This document shows, one piece after another, positions 23,097 through 55,962 of a stretch of DNA of 64,000 nucleotides. Origin of the DNA: Actinostola sp. cb2023 (lineage: Eukaryota > Cnidaria > Anthozoa > Actiniaria > Actinostolidae). Location: positions 771,001 through 835,000 of the forward strand of contig JAUJYZ010000084.1 of the NCBI GenBank assembly GCA_033675265.1. Direction: 5' to 3'. Position 1 is the first letter of the stretch. Each line of letters opens with the position of its first letter. Made by a program: the position numbers and the translations under genes. Below the pieces are notes generated by a model that worked only from the letters and a program-made list of their open reading frames with translations, searched no databases and had not been told where the DNA came from.

Positions 23097-24781
23097 ATCT
23101 AAGTTTTGCGTTATGAATCTTCTTTCTCTACAACATGTAAACAACCATCTTGTCAACTAGTGGATACAACACAAGGCCTTTGCGTCGTTCTGTGTTTTTC
23201 TTTGAAGTTTTGCGTTATGAATCTTCTTTCTCTACAACATGTAAACAACCATCTTGTCAACTAGTGGATACAACACAAGGCCTTTGCGTCGTTCTGTGTT
23301 TTTCTTTGAAGTTTTGCGTTATGAATCTTCTTTCTCTACAACATGTAAACAACCATCTTGTCAACTAGTGGATACAACACAAGGCCTTTGCGTCGTTCTG
23401 TGTTTTTTGTTGTTGAAGTTTTGCGTTATGATTCTTCTTTCTCTACAACATGTAAACAACCATCTTGTCAACTAGTGGATACAACACAAGGCCTTTGCGT
23501 CGTTCTGTGTTTTTTTTTGTTTGAAGTTTTGCGTTATGATTCTTCTTTCTCTACAACATGTAAACAACCATCTTGTCAACTAGTGGATACAACACAAGGC
23601 CTTTGCGTCGTTCTGTGTTTTTTTTGTTGAAGTTGCGTTATGATTCTTCTTTCTCTACAACATGTAAACGACCATCTTGTCAACTAGTGGATACAACACA
23701 AGGCCTTTGCGTCGTTCTGTGTTTTTTTGTTGTTGAAGTTTTGCGTTATGATTCTTCTTTCTCTACAACATGTAAACAACCATCTTGTCAACTAGTGGAT
23801 ACAACACAAGGCCTTTGCGTCGTTCTGTGTTTTTTGTTGTTGAAGTTTTGCGTTATGATTCTTCTTTCTCTACAACATGTAAACAACCATCTTGTCAACT
23901 AGTGGATACAACACAAGGCCTTTGCGTCGTTCTGTGTTTTTTGTTTTGAAGTTTTGCGTTATTCTTCTTCTTTCTCTACAACATGTAAACAACCATCTTG
24001 TCAACTAGTGGATACAACACAAGGCCTTTGCGTCGTTCTGTGTTTTTTGTTGTTGAAGTTTTGCGTTATGATTCTTCTTTCTCTACAACATGTAAACAAC
24101 CATCTTGTCAACTAGTGGATACAACACAAGGCCTTTGCGTCGTTCTGTGTTTTTTTTTGTTCAAGTTTTGCGTTATGATTCTTCTTTCTCTACAACATGT
24201 AAACAACCATCTTGTCAACTAGTGGATACAACACAAGGCCTTTGCGTCGTTTGTGTGTTTTTTGTTGTTGAAGTTTTGCGTTATGATTCTTCTTTCTCTA
24301 CAACATGTAAACAACCATCTTGTCAACTAGTGGATACAACACAAGGCCTTTGCGTCGTTCTGTGTTTTTCTTTGAAGTTTTGCGTTATGATTCTTCTTTC
24401 TCTACAACATGTAAACAACCATCTTGTCAACTAGTGGATACAACACAAGGCCTTTGCGTCGTTCTGTGTTTTGCTTTGAAGTTTTGCGTTATGATTCTTC
24501 TTTCTCTACAACATGTAAACAACCATCTTGTCAACTAGTGGATACAACACAAGGCCTTTGCGTCGTTCTGTGTTTTTCTTTGAAGTTTTGCGTTATGATT
24601 CTTCTTTCTCTACAACATGTAAACAACCATCTTGTCAACTAGTGGATACAACACAAGGCCTTTGCGTCGTTCTGTGTTTTTTCTTTGAAGTTTTGCGGTA
24701 TGATTCTTCTTTCTCTACAACATGTAAAAAACCATCTTGTCAACTAGTGGATACAACACAAGGCCTTTGCGTCGTTCTGTG
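23097..24781. repeat. ~105-bp satellite, about 16 copies
   Basis: Unit 104-107 bp containing GTTTTGCGTTATGATTCTTC, CATGTAAACAACCATCTTGT and CACAAGGCCTTTGCGTCGTT. Length varies only in a T-rich linker. The overlapping open frames it creates are repeat artefacts. The array stops 16 bp from the stop codon of the AREL1-like gene on the other strand. Confidence 0.95.
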
Positions 24782-24797
24782 AAACAACTCGTGGATG

Positions 24798-45661
<20,864 letters not shown>

Positions 45662-45949
45662 TGTTGAGCTGAGGAATCCTTCTGCTAGAAGTATTAAGCC
45701 TTCTCCTACAGAGCTAAGTCATCGTTTACAGTGGATCGGAGAAGAATTATTAATTACAAGGGAAAATCCCCTGCTAAAATACACATCATCTTCTCTTGAT
45801 GACATCCACTTCTCCAAAGTATGAGCCCGCGATGTAGGCACCACAAACACCCTGGGGGAGTGGAGTCAGGTGGTATTGCGTAGAGAGGATATAGCCACAG
45901 GAAGCCCGGAACGTTCCTCGTATTATTATTTTTGGATGGTTTCTTGATT

Positions 45950-46192
<243 letters not shown>

Positions 46193-46193
46193 G

Positions 46194-46300
46194 AGTCGTT
46201 TTTTCGGCGAACACATTGTATACAACCAATCACAGCGCGTAAAATCGTTTCTCAACCAATCAGAATGCTTGGACACCACTCATACGAAAACGACTTTATT
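46194..46300. mobile_element. AGTCGTTTT MITE, short copy
   Basis: Ends AGAGTCGTTTTTTCG and CGAAAACGACTTT with the interior AACCAATCACAGCGCG, matching 13106-13280 but lacking ~65 bp. Confidence 0.75.
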
Positions 46301-46439
46301 GGAATTTTTAATTAATTATTTACTTAACGAAGAAAAAGAAAAGAAAAGAACATCGATCAAAAACAAGGTATCGAGGTATCAATCCCGAGTTCAGAGTTAA
46401 AGAATAAGGTTCAGTGCGCATGCGATTTTATCCCGATTT

Positions 46440-47085
46440 TGTTATTTAGCGACATAAGCACAAGCACAACACACGCAGACTCAGTACACCATTTATGCAA
46501 TAGGGGTGACAAACAAGCACCGTTAATGAGCAATACCTTTTGGGGGGGAAGACGTCCCTCGGTGTAACAACCTAAGCTAAGCACTGTAAGACTACTGAAT
46601 CGCTAATTTTCAAAATAACCACAATAATTCATAGAGATATCATGGATTTATCAATCCAGTACTAGTACTGCAAAGGGTTTAGAGTTCTTTAGAACTTACA
46701 GTAGAACGAAGTGAGTTGATACACGCAGTGAAGAGAAAAAAGCAATTACGTCAGTTGTGACACCGAGGTAAACCCGCTTTTTGACACATATCCCAGCATT
46801 CTTCTCATTTTAATCGTGAAGACGTGAGTTCGACTCCCATTCATGACATAGTAATTTATCCCATTTTCTTTCCTTCTCTTTCTTTTGTTCTGCTTTTTTG
46901 CGAACACTAACAGTTTGCTTGAGTGTACTCTCTAACCTGAACACAGTTTTCGATGATCGCAGCGATCAAATTAATGGAAACCAGGCTTAACTTGAGCGGG
47001 CTTTACATTGAGAATACCAAGAGATCTGTTGGGCGAGTTCATTTGTACCTGGAAATATCAATGGGTAACTTTTAGACATGTAGCT
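46440..47085. other. intergenic, mostly unrecognised; SINE tail
   Basis: Only 46815-46900 is recognised: GAAGACGTGAGTTCGACTCC followed by a pyrimidine-rich tail, shared with 50353-50430. Confidence 0.4.
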
Positions 47086-47089
47086 AAAC

Positions 47090-47433
47090 CCCAGGGGGGG
47101 GGGGGGGGGGGTACTCAGGGGTATCAGTGACGGGGAGGTGCGAATGAGGCCAAACGTTTTAACCCCAAAAAAGTCCATTACGCGACAACAAGACCCAATA
47201 AACGGCCCAAAATCGTAACCCCCCAAAAAATTCCAATTTTTCTCCGCACAAAATCGAGAACGGTAGGATATCATTTCTATCAACCCTCAAAAAAGTCCTT
47301 GCCAAAATCTTTATATCAAAAAAAAAGTCCACCAGAAAATTGATAACCCAAAAAAAGTCCCAAGCCGCGAATTTCAAACCCAAAAAAGGTTTTCGCACCT
47401 CCCCGTCACTGATACCCCAGAGTACCCCCCTGG
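47090..47433. mobile_element. 344-bp MITE with poly-G in one end
   Basis: The left end CCCAGG(G17) then TACTCAGGGGTATCAGTGAC and CGGGGAGGTGCG is inverted at 47393-47433, where the G run is only six C. The interior is rich in CCCAAAAAAGTCC words. Confidence 0.88.
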
Positions 47434-47535
47434 GAGCTAAATAGAGTCTCCTTACAAATCTAAGCTATAAAGTATCTTGTGGCTGTGAATTGAGCCCGTG
47501 CGCGCATTGCACAGTGGTTCTTTTCAAAATTAACA

Positions 47536-47583
47536 TGACGTCACAACGCGCGCACAATTACGTCATCATTCATTATTACGTCA
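47536..47583 (+). promoter_or_regulatory. three CRE sites upstream of copy 2
   Basis: A palindromic TGACGTCA at 47536-47543, then TTACGTCA at 47558-47565 and 47576-47583, between 155 and 108 bp upstream of the ATG. The block from about 47485 to the ATG is conserved with copy 1. Confidence 0.72.
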
Positions 47584-47690
47584 CACATTCTAATTTCAAA
47601 TTAGTTTTAGATAGCGTTTAGTTTTGCGCGGAATCAGTTAGTTTAAACGAAAGCAAAGATATTTAGTTCACTTATAAAAACACAGCGAAA

Positions 47691-48485
47691 ATGGGCAATT
47701 GTTTTGCTGTACGTTCAAACAAGGTTTCTCCAGCCCTACAAACCGTGGCAGCCTCTCCCGTCCACAAACATCGTGGAAGGTTTTCAGTCTTCGGCAAAGG
47801 CCAGCAGAAAGGCCAGCAGAAAGGGCAAATCAACGTCAAGTCGTCAGGGTTGTCAACGCGTAACATCACAGCGGTTCGACCAGGTAGTGCGCATGCGCCA
47901 CCATGTTGGCAAGGATCCTCTGAACAGTCCAGTTCATCTCTGGACAGCAGCTCGTCCTCCTGGAATAGTGATATTTTCAGTTCGTCCATAGAGGAGATAC
48001 TCAACTCCTCCATCGAGTCTAAGACAGATGAAGTGTTACCAGAGGAAGCTTTGGAACCAAAGATCGCAGAACCCACCCTGAAAGACTGGAATGCTGAGGT
48101 TGACTTACTACTCCTGGGTGACTCTGATGGCGATAATGGTCTCCTTGGTGAGATGGAACTCACACCTGTTGATGTAAACAACAAGCTAAAGCTAGACATG
48201 GAATGCGCTCAGCTTCCAAAGACAAGTCGAGGGTGTGGCAGGATTGACGCTATGGATTCACGAGTCGTGGGCGAGCAGGCGAAGGTGGAGATAGTCGAGA
48301 TCCCCAAGGAGAACTGTGTTGCCAAGAAGCGTGTAAGGTTCAATGATGAAGTTGAGATGTTAATCTTTTCCGATGACGAAGAAGTTTCTCCCGCTGGCCA
48401 AGCAGACTCATTCTACGACAGAGTATTTGCGTTCGCCAGATTTGTATCGTCATGTTGCATGAAAAAGGAATACGGCGAAAGTTGA
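47691..48485 (+). CDS. intronless PP1-docking (RVRF) acylated protein, copy 2
   Basis: 264 codons starting MGNCFAVRSNKVSP; two GQQK units instead of three; KKRVRFNDEVEMLIF with RVRF at 214-217 and DDEE after it. It follows copy 1 closely through DDEEVSPA, loses a few residues, and after DSFYD continues with an unrelated tail, VFAFARFVSSCCMKKEYGES, so the duplication breakpoint lies inside the 3' end of the coding region. The promoter block with three CRE sites is also duplicated. The intact frame after many silent-looking and several coding changes suggests both copies have been kept. It points away from the AREL1-like gene. Biochemical role beyond likely membrane anchoring and PP1 binding is unknown. 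Confidence 0.78.
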   Translation: MGNCFAVRSNKVSPALQTVAASPVHKHRGRFSVFGKGQQKGQQKGQINVKSSGLSTRNITAVRPGSAHAPPCWQGSSEQSSSSLDSSSSSWNSDIFSSSIEEILNSSIESKTDEVLPEEALEPKIAEPTLKDWNAEVDLLLLGDSDGDNGLLGEMELTPVDVNNKLKLDMECAQLPKTSRGCGRIDAMDSRVVGEQAKVEIVEIPKENCVAKKRVRFNDEVEMLIFSDDEEVSPAGQADSFYDRVFAFARFVSSCCMKKEYGES

Positions 48486-48769
48486 AGAACCTCCACCCCG
48501 GGCCTCCACCCCGTCACAGCCTGCAGCTGCTCAAAAACTGCGTTACTGAACAAACACGAACGATCAAGATGTCTACAAAATAACAAGTGACTTTTGATAT
48601 CACGTGCAATTTGGAAGCAGCTGGAGCCACTGGTCGATTAGGTGATCATTTGACTTGACTTTGCATCAGTACTGCTACTTTTCTACGTAGCAATCTTGAA
48701 ATCAATCTGTCTAGTAAGCAATCAATCAATATTCTTCTTGCAATCAATCATGCAGCAAATCGTATAATC

Positions 48770-49312
48770 ATTCAAGTTGTCTATCAAGGAATCATTCAAG
48801 TTGTCTATCAAGGAATCATTCAAGTTGTCTATCAAGGAATCATTCAAGTTGTCTATCAAGGAATCATTCAAGTTGTCTATCAAGGAATCATTCAAGTTGT
48901 CTATCAAGGAATCATTCAAGTTGTCTATCAAGGAATTATTCAAGTTGTCTATCAAGGAATCATTCATGTTGTCTATCAAGGAATCATTCAAGTTGTCTAT
49001 CAAGGAATCATTCAAGTTGTCTATCAAGGAATCATTCAAGTTGTCTATCAAGGAATCATTCAAGTTGTCTATCAAGGAATCATTCAAGTTGTCTATCAAG
49101 GAATCATTCAAGTTGTCTATCAAGGAATCATTCAATGTTGTCTATCAAGGAATCATTCAAGTTGTCTATCAAGGAATCATTCAAGTTGTCTATCAAGGAA
49201 TTATTCAAGTTGTCTATCAAGGAATCATTCAAGTTGTCTATCAAGGAATCATTCAAGTTGTCTATCAACGAATCAATCAAGTTGTCTATCAACGAATCAA
49301 TCAATCAATCGA
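48770..49312. repeat. 24-bp tandem repeat, ~22 units
   Basis: Unit CAAGTTGTCTATCAAGGAAT plus CATT. Since 24 is divisible by three, both strands give octapeptide open frames (LSIKESFK on plus, NDSLIDNL on minus). One 1-nt insertion near 49135 shifts the plus frame, arguing against selection for coding. Confidence 0.93.
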
Positions 49313-49329
49313 ACTAAAGGACACTTAAT

Positions 49330-51200
49330 AAACAATGTCAAGAAATAGTAATATTTAATCAGTGGCTAATAACTTTTATAACAATTTTATGTTATATATA
49401 TAATAATAATATTTTATCAGAACATTGAATAAAGGATCACAAAAATAAAATGGGAACTTACTTTAATAAGCCACTTCACGCTGTCGTCCGCCATTTTGAA
49501 TTGGGACAAGCGCGTCAAAATTTATAGAAATCTGGATCACTTTGATTTGCCGTAACTCCGCTCAATTTCGTTGGATTTTTAAAAACTTACCATTTTAGAA
49601 AATATGTTTTCTTTGTTATCTATGACCTATAACATGTCCAAAGTTTCATCAAATATCTTTTTATCCTTCCTATATATAACTATATAATTGCATAATCGTT
49701 GTCGGGTTGAAAATCATAAATCATATATAGAAGCTGAGACCGCAAGGATGGATGGGAAATCAGTTCATGACCCACATTACATACAGATATATTCAATGTT
49801 CTCGTAGTTTTGAAGGTATATGAGTTATTTAACTAAGATCCTACATTAGTCTGGATAAAAAGGTCGATCATTTGACGGTGTTAATTTTATTTGAGAGTTT
49901 TAATTTCCCAGAATTCCTTTTGGTCATAGCTTTCATGTTTTTCACCCTGACAACGATTATGCAATTATTAGCTAATATATACACCTTTATAACTAAATAG
50001 AAGGTAATAACACTTGTCCTATCGAGGTATCGATCCCGGGTACCGACGTAATTTGCACAACAATAGACAGTCCATTAACAGGATACACTCGGCCGTTATT
50101 TTGTCCTTCAAAACAATCGGTGTTCACGATAGCCTAGTGGTACAGGGGTTTGCCATTGATAGTCTAGGGCCTGGCTTTCCTCCCCCCCTTTGACTGCGAG
50201 GCTGTTTGTGTAATGCCGCTGGATAGCGTGAATGGGGACGATTCGAAATCTTCATCCTACAAGTGTAACATATAATGCGATGATTCAGCTGGAAGCAAGG
50301 TCCTTTTTTGAGACATTTCTCAGCATACGATCGTTTCATTTTATCCGGCCTGAAGACGTGAGTTCGACCCCCAGTCATGACAACTGAAATGTGTTTTTTT
50401 CTCTTCTTTTTCCATTCATCTCTCTCTTTTCTGTCATTTTTATCACCAACGACGGAGTTGACGACGGATTTGACGACGGATTTACTTATTTAATCCTATA
50501 TTTGTAAATTAGTATTGAAATTCCCTGTTGGGAAATGCTAATAAATTTATTGTATTGTATTAGAGTGATTCAGTTCTAGAAAAAAACCCGGACACTTAAT
50601 TGAAAAAAGAGATTTCCAGTCTGAAACTTTGCATACAAGCAAATAATTAAATATTCCTGCCCTGAATACTTGAACATGTACTGCGATTTCACTGTAGCCC
50701 AGGGGCGTAGAGTGTTTTTTTTTCAAATGTACACACAGAGCAATGATCGCTGAAGGCGTGAGCTTCTAGGTGGTCAGGAAATTTTGAATCCTAGAGCCTT
50801 GGAAATACCATTTTCTTGGTTTTTCAGCGGACTTTCTCGCTACACAAAGATATATAGTAAAATGCATTTTTTGTATGAGACTGTTCACTGGGGCTGCAAG
50901 TGCCATTTCCTGGGTGTTTGTCTCAGTCAGGCCCCTCGCCGGTTATTGATTTCAGAAGTTCACTAGTCAGCATAGGCTTTTGTCTTCTTCGCTTTCTTTT
51001 TGTCAATATATATAGTTTTAATGATTTTAAATTGTACGCACGTACGCTCCTGTAGCTCCGTCATCAACAACAATGATATGATCATGTGAAAGAACCATCC
51101 TTATTCTTTGCCATTCATGGCAATTCAGTAATCCGGTCGTATTAGTCAACCGTGCACGCACATCACGGGCACAACATATACTTTTAGATATTTTTAAAAC
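49330..51200. other. intergenic repeat remnants, no gene
   Basis: 49487-49640 is a partial copy of the 4853-5295 MITE; 49683-49765 and 49925-49960 are fragments of the GCTGAGACCG MITE. The remainder (50440-51200) shows nothing beyond low-complexity GACGACGGATTT words at 50450-50485. Confidence 0.5.
50127..50430 (+). repeat. possible tRNA-derived SINE fragment
   Basis: TAGCCTAGTGGTACAGGGG matches a Pol III A box. GATTCGAAATC (about 50240) and AGTTCGACCCCC (50361) are B-box-like, the second too distant for a single tRNA head. The tail is shared with 46815-46900. Confidence 0.4.
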
Positions 51201-51214
51201 CCTTATTTTGGGTT

Positions 51215-52620
51215 GGCTTCGATAACTCTGATGGTAACGCTAAGATAATAAAAGCTGCCGTTCAAATTTTCTTACTTTTTCCAGCTGCTGTTGAGAAAAG
51301 CCTTCAAATTTTTTGGGACTAAAATAACAGTCTTCTGAATTAAACAGGCGTCGTTCCGGAAGCAAATCGTGAAATTTGCTATTAGAGAGCTTAAAAGCAG
51401 CAGACGTTTTTGTCAACACGGGCGCCACTGACGAATGATGTTCGAAACGACCGTTGACGTCTGTGACGGCAATCTACGACGGCATTTCACCTGTTTTCAC
51501 GTCGTAGATTGCCGTCACGGACGTCAGCCAGGAGTCAACAGTCGTTTCGAGCCGACGGGTTGCCATGGGAAACTGAATGGAAAAATTACCACAATATCAG
51601 CGGAGCATTTAGATTTGTTAATTGGTTCATTGAACAACTCTTTCGGCATTGTAAGCTACGGGAAATCTGTAAAATAATAATGTAGAAACACAAAGCTTTG
51701 GAGTCTTGTATTACTGAACTTCCGTCGATCCGGCAGAACAATCAACGATAAAATGTCTACGTTTTTATACGGTTTAACAACTGAAAGAAACACCTACATG
51801 TATGTGTCGTAGTAAACATTTCTAATATGCAGTGGAGTTTTTATTATTATTATTTATTATGAAGATATCGATGTTTTCCCGCTCACTAGTGACGCGCGTT
51901 GCAACCGAAGTCAAAATGGCGAGCGACAGGTAATGACTGACGAGTACATAAATATCTTTAGCGAGGAACAAGAGAATGAAACTACAAAAAAGAACTGGTT
52001 TGTCCTTGGCGTTAGAAAGAAAAGTTTTTGTTTGTGGATGTGTCTATATAATAAAAAGAAAATTACACGTTGGCTTGATGCATGAAGTTTATCTTCTAGT
52101 GGTGAATAAAAAATTTCACTCGTTCGCTGCGCTCACTCGTGAAATGTTTTCACCACTCGAAGATAAACTAATTCATATCTTCCGGCTCTGTATAATACCC
52201 CATTCACACCAAGGCTTATATAAACATGTCTTAAAGTGGTTTAACTAAACAGGTTTAGAAAACAGTATCTACAAACGCCACGCAAACTTTGGCAAAAAAC
52301 TGCTGGTAAACTGTCAGTCCTTTATGTTGAACAGTATAAATGGGGTATAAGCTTATCTCGAAATCGTTGCTAAATACAGTGACGCCTTATTTTGGCCCGT
52401 GGGCTTCAATAACACTGATGGTAACGCGAAGATTCTAAAGCTGCCGTTCATATTTTCATACTTTCTCAACTGCTATTGAAAAAAGCTTTCAAATTAATGT
52501 TTGGGACCAATTAACGGTCTTCTGACTGAAGCATATCCGTGGTGAAGCAAATTGCAAAAATCCTCCGAAAAGTAAACCATCAGAAACTGTAAACTGATGT
52601 TGACAATGATAACCTAGCCT
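51215..52620. repeat. dispersed repeat copies (GGTAACGCTAAGATT family)
   Basis: 51228-51395 and 52405-52560 are direct copies with TGATGGTAACGC and AAAGCTGCCGTTCA. Reverse copies are at 55150-55247 and 61878-61985. The section 52010-52150 (ACACGTTGGCTTGATGCATG, CACTCGTTCGCTGCGCTCAC) has a reverse counterpart at 55295-55385. Confidence 0.7.
51440..51545. mobile_element. ~105-bp hairpin MITE
   Basis: CTGTGACGGCAATCTACGAC and GTCGTAGATTGCCGTCACGG pair; outer CGAAACGAC / GTCGTTTCG extends the stem. Confidence 0.85.
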
Positions 52621-52639
52621 GCGTAGCTGGCCCTGGAGA

Positions 52640-52735
52640 GGAGGGGATTGGGGAGGAGGAGGGGAGGGGATTGGGGAGGAGGAGGAGGGGAGGGGATTGG
52701 GGAGAGCAAGAGGAGGAGGAGGGGGATTATGAGTC
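52640..52735 (+). repeat. G-rich minisatellite
   Basis: GGGGATTGGGGAGGAGGAGG-type units; several GGGG runs close together could form a G-quadruplex. Confidence 0.8.
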
Positions 52736-53257
52736 GGCTGATACGTTCCGGCTTGTTGAATTCAGTATCTGGAAAAAAACCGGAAACACACTTTTAACCC
52801 TTGGATTCGCTCGTTCTCGGTGACTGGTCAGTTTGGTTATAACTAAACATTGATTGATTAAAAATGCTTCCAATCCATTCACAAACAAAAAAACATCAAC
52901 TTAAGTAAATGTCCGTTCGGTTTATTAAATCTCTAGACGGCTCAAGCGTTCTTTTGTAAATGTTATCATCACGTTTTAAGAATACTGATCATTGTCTCAA
53001 AGTTGTATTATATAGTTTGATTGACGGGACCTTGTTTAATCAAACCATGAAGTTCAGCGTAATTATAAACTGAGTACTGGTTTGGCTACAATGAAAGAAG
53101 AGACGTTAAGCGGAAATATACAGATCAAAGGAACCCACTCCTTGTCTCGTTCTCAAAACGCAAACACTGCAGTAAATAATCCTCTCCAAATCGTCCAAAT
53201 CATCTTCAATATTTATTGGACCAGACAGGACGTTTCTTAATCAACAACTTCGTCGCG

Positions 53258-53359
53258 ATGTCTGCAAACTCGACGTCTGCACCATCACTAAACCTCTTCC
53301 ACTGCAGTAATCGCGGAAAGTATGACATACTACCATGTATAGTGGCCTCTTCCGAGTAA
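53258..53359 (+). pseudogene. truncated duplicate of the opsin-like GPCR 5' end
   Basis: MSANSTSAPSLNLFHCSNRG, then a few more residues almost identical to the start of the gene at 55963, then a switch into unrelated repeat sequence and a stop after 33 codons. Homology with 55400-56044 extends about 650 bp upstream as well (TGTCCGTTCGGTTTATTAAA, AGTTTGATTGACGGGACC), so this is the left half of a tandem segmental duplication cut at the end of the N-terminal domain. Confidence 0.88.
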
Positions 53360-53612
53360 AGTCCAACTGGTCTGAGTCACAACCAGTGATTTTTGCTAGT
53401 ATTTTTAACGATTTGCTTCACAGTTAACGATCTCAGTTTCAATAGTAATAATAATAAGAGCCCTTTTTGGGAGCTGTAATAAAGTATGCATGTATGTACC
53501 GATGTATGTGATGTAATAATAATACTTACAAAATAAAGTCAAATTATTTGAAAAAGGCGGGAATCTTGAGGTTATCTCTATGTACAGATCACCTGGTCAG
53601 AAGACCGTTATT

Positions 53613-55148
53613 TTAAGGTAGCATGTTCCTATTTATTTGGAAGATGGGTCTCATTTTAAATCGATGTTTTGAGCAGCAAAACGTTAACCGATGTCGCCGG
53701 GGGGATATTTTTCTTCTTGATAATGGGGTATTCTTAAATTTCATAAAAATCACAATTTTCATGTGATAAAAACAGCATTTGTTGTGTTACAATCGATTTT
53801 GAAACAACCATTTTCAGAGAAAATGCTTATATTTTCCAAAATCCAAGATGGATTTTTTTCAAATTACGTCAAGCAAGTATACAATAAAATTGTGAAGGAT
53901 TACTGCTGCCAAGTTTCAAGAAAATCCGCACCTTGGAAAATGCTGCACAAGCGACTGCTAAATTTTAGTACAAAATACTATACTCACACACATTGTCAGC
54001 GCTGCCGTACACATTTTAAAATAAAACTAAATTTGAAACTATCATCTAAAAGCTTCATATCACTCGCAACTTTACTGCACAATTCACGCAAATCGGAAGC
54101 ATACAACAAACTATATCAATGAGCAAAGTGCAAGAGGTTTATGTTGTGTATTATTTGAAAATCCAAAATATTATGATTCTGCATTTAAACAAATTATGTC
54201 GATTTATTTCATATTCAAAAACACTTCACCAAGTTTCAGCGTGTTCTTTACATACAGTTTGGAGAACTTTGGTAGTAAACGAAGCCACTTCAAGTCTTCC
54301 GTATTCGAAACTGCTTTGAAAACCTTTCGTGTTTAATAAATACCGCTGGATGTGTTTTGAAATTCTTCACGGGTTTCTGCCGCTTGGGAATCACGTACTT
54401 CCATAGTGACATTATCATTGACAATTTGATTGGAGTATCGTGATTCCCAAGCGGCAGAAACCTGTAGTAGTAGTAGTTTATTTATTCACGTGTCATAATT
54501 GAGCACAAAACTCTTTTAAACATGAACGTGCTACGTTCTTCTGTGAAGAATTTCAAAACACATCCAGCGGTATTTAACACGAGGGGTTTTCAAAGCAGTT
54601 TCGAATACGGAAGACTTGAAGTGGCTTCGTTTGCTACCAAAGTTCTCCAAACTGTATGTAAAGAACACGCTGAAACTTGGTGAAGTGTTTTTGAATATGT
54701 TGTTCTATGTCATATTGAAAAATTGGGTGAAAAAAATCGACATAATTTTTTTTTAATGCAGAATAAAATATTTTGGATTTTCACTTAATACACAACATAA
54801 ACCTCTTGCACTTTGCTCATTGATAAAGTTTGCTGTATGCTTCCGATTTGCGTGAATTTTGCACTAAAGTTGTGTGATATGAAGCTTTCAGATGATAGTT
54901 TCAAACTTAGTTTTATTTTAAAATTTGTACGGCATCGCTGACATTGTGTGCGATTATTGTACACTTGGTTGAGGTAATTTGAAAAAAATCCATCTTGGAT
55001 TTTGGAAAATATAAGCATTTTTTATGAAATTTAAGAATACCTCATTATCAAGATGAAAAATATCCGAAATCGGTAAACGTTTTGCTGCTCAAAACATCGA
55101 TTTAAAATGAGACCCATCGTCCAAATAAATAGGAACATGCCACCTTAA
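53613..55148. mobile_element. 1.5 kb TTAA-flanked foldback (piggyBac-like non-autonomous)
   Basis: TTAA at 53613-53616 and 55145-55148 flank GGTAGCATGTTCCTATTTAT at the left and its inverse at the right. Arms of roughly 600-750 bp are reverse complements; a second inner stem (TTCTGCCGCTTGGGAATCAC) closes the centre near 54372-54466. The interrupted host repeat exists without the insert at 61640-61985, with a single TTAA at 61874-61877. TTAA duplication is the hallmark of piggyBac transposases. Open frames inside are not recognisable proteins. Confidence 0.88.
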
Positions 55149-55962
55149 TCCCCAAAATTTTAACGCTTTCTTCCGGTCAATTGCAGTTGGAGAAAGTATG
55201 AAAATGTGATCGGCAGCTTTAGAATCTTAGCGTTACCATCCAGGGGCGTAGCCAGGATTTTTTCGGAGTGACGCACAATTATGAACTTTCAACATTTTTC
55301 ACCACTAGAAGATAAACTTCATATCTTCAAGCCAACGTGTAATTTTCTTTTTATTATATAGACACATCCACAAACAAAAACTGTAAACTGGTGTTGACAA
55401 TGATAACCGAACATAACGCCTACAATTAAGTTAGCTATGTAATCAGTTCTGAAATAAATACTGAGTCGGCTGATGTTCCGGCTTGTTGAATTATCTGGAA
55501 AAAAAACGAAACACATTTTTTTATCCCTTGGATTCGCTCGTCACGTTCTCGGTGACTGGTCAATTTGGTTATAACTAGACAATGATTGATTTAAAATGCT
55601 TCCAAACCCGTTCACAATCAAAAAAACATCAATAAGTAAATTTATGTCCGTTCGGTTTATTAAATCTCTAGCGTTCTTTTGTAAATTTTATCATCACTTG
55701 TTTTAAAAATCATTGTCTCGAAGTTGTGTTATATAGTTTGATTGACGGGACCTAGTTTAAACCATGAAGTTCGCGTAACTAGTTTGTCTACAATGAAAGA
55801 AGACGTTAAATATAAGCGGAAATATAGATCAATGGAATCCACTCCTTGTCTACGTTCTCAAAAGGCAAACACTGCAGTAAATAATCCTCTCCAAATCGTC
55901 CAAATCATTTTCAATATTTATTGGACCAGACAGGACGTTTCTTAATCAACAACTTCGTCGCG

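Noticed and set aside
600..24780. Regularly spaced repeats considered as CRISPR arrays.
   Set aside because: Units are contiguous tandem copies without unique spacers, and the window is clearly metazoan.
22903..24782. Chain of ~72-109 codon open frames in the ~105-bp satellite.
   Set aside because: Same translation restarting in shifted frames at each unit; length set by a variable T run.
53763..54319. Two open frames of 119 and 66 codons within the TTAA foldback, considered as a transposase.
   Set aside because: No DDE-type or zinc-binding motif recognised, and the right arm mirrors the same sequence.
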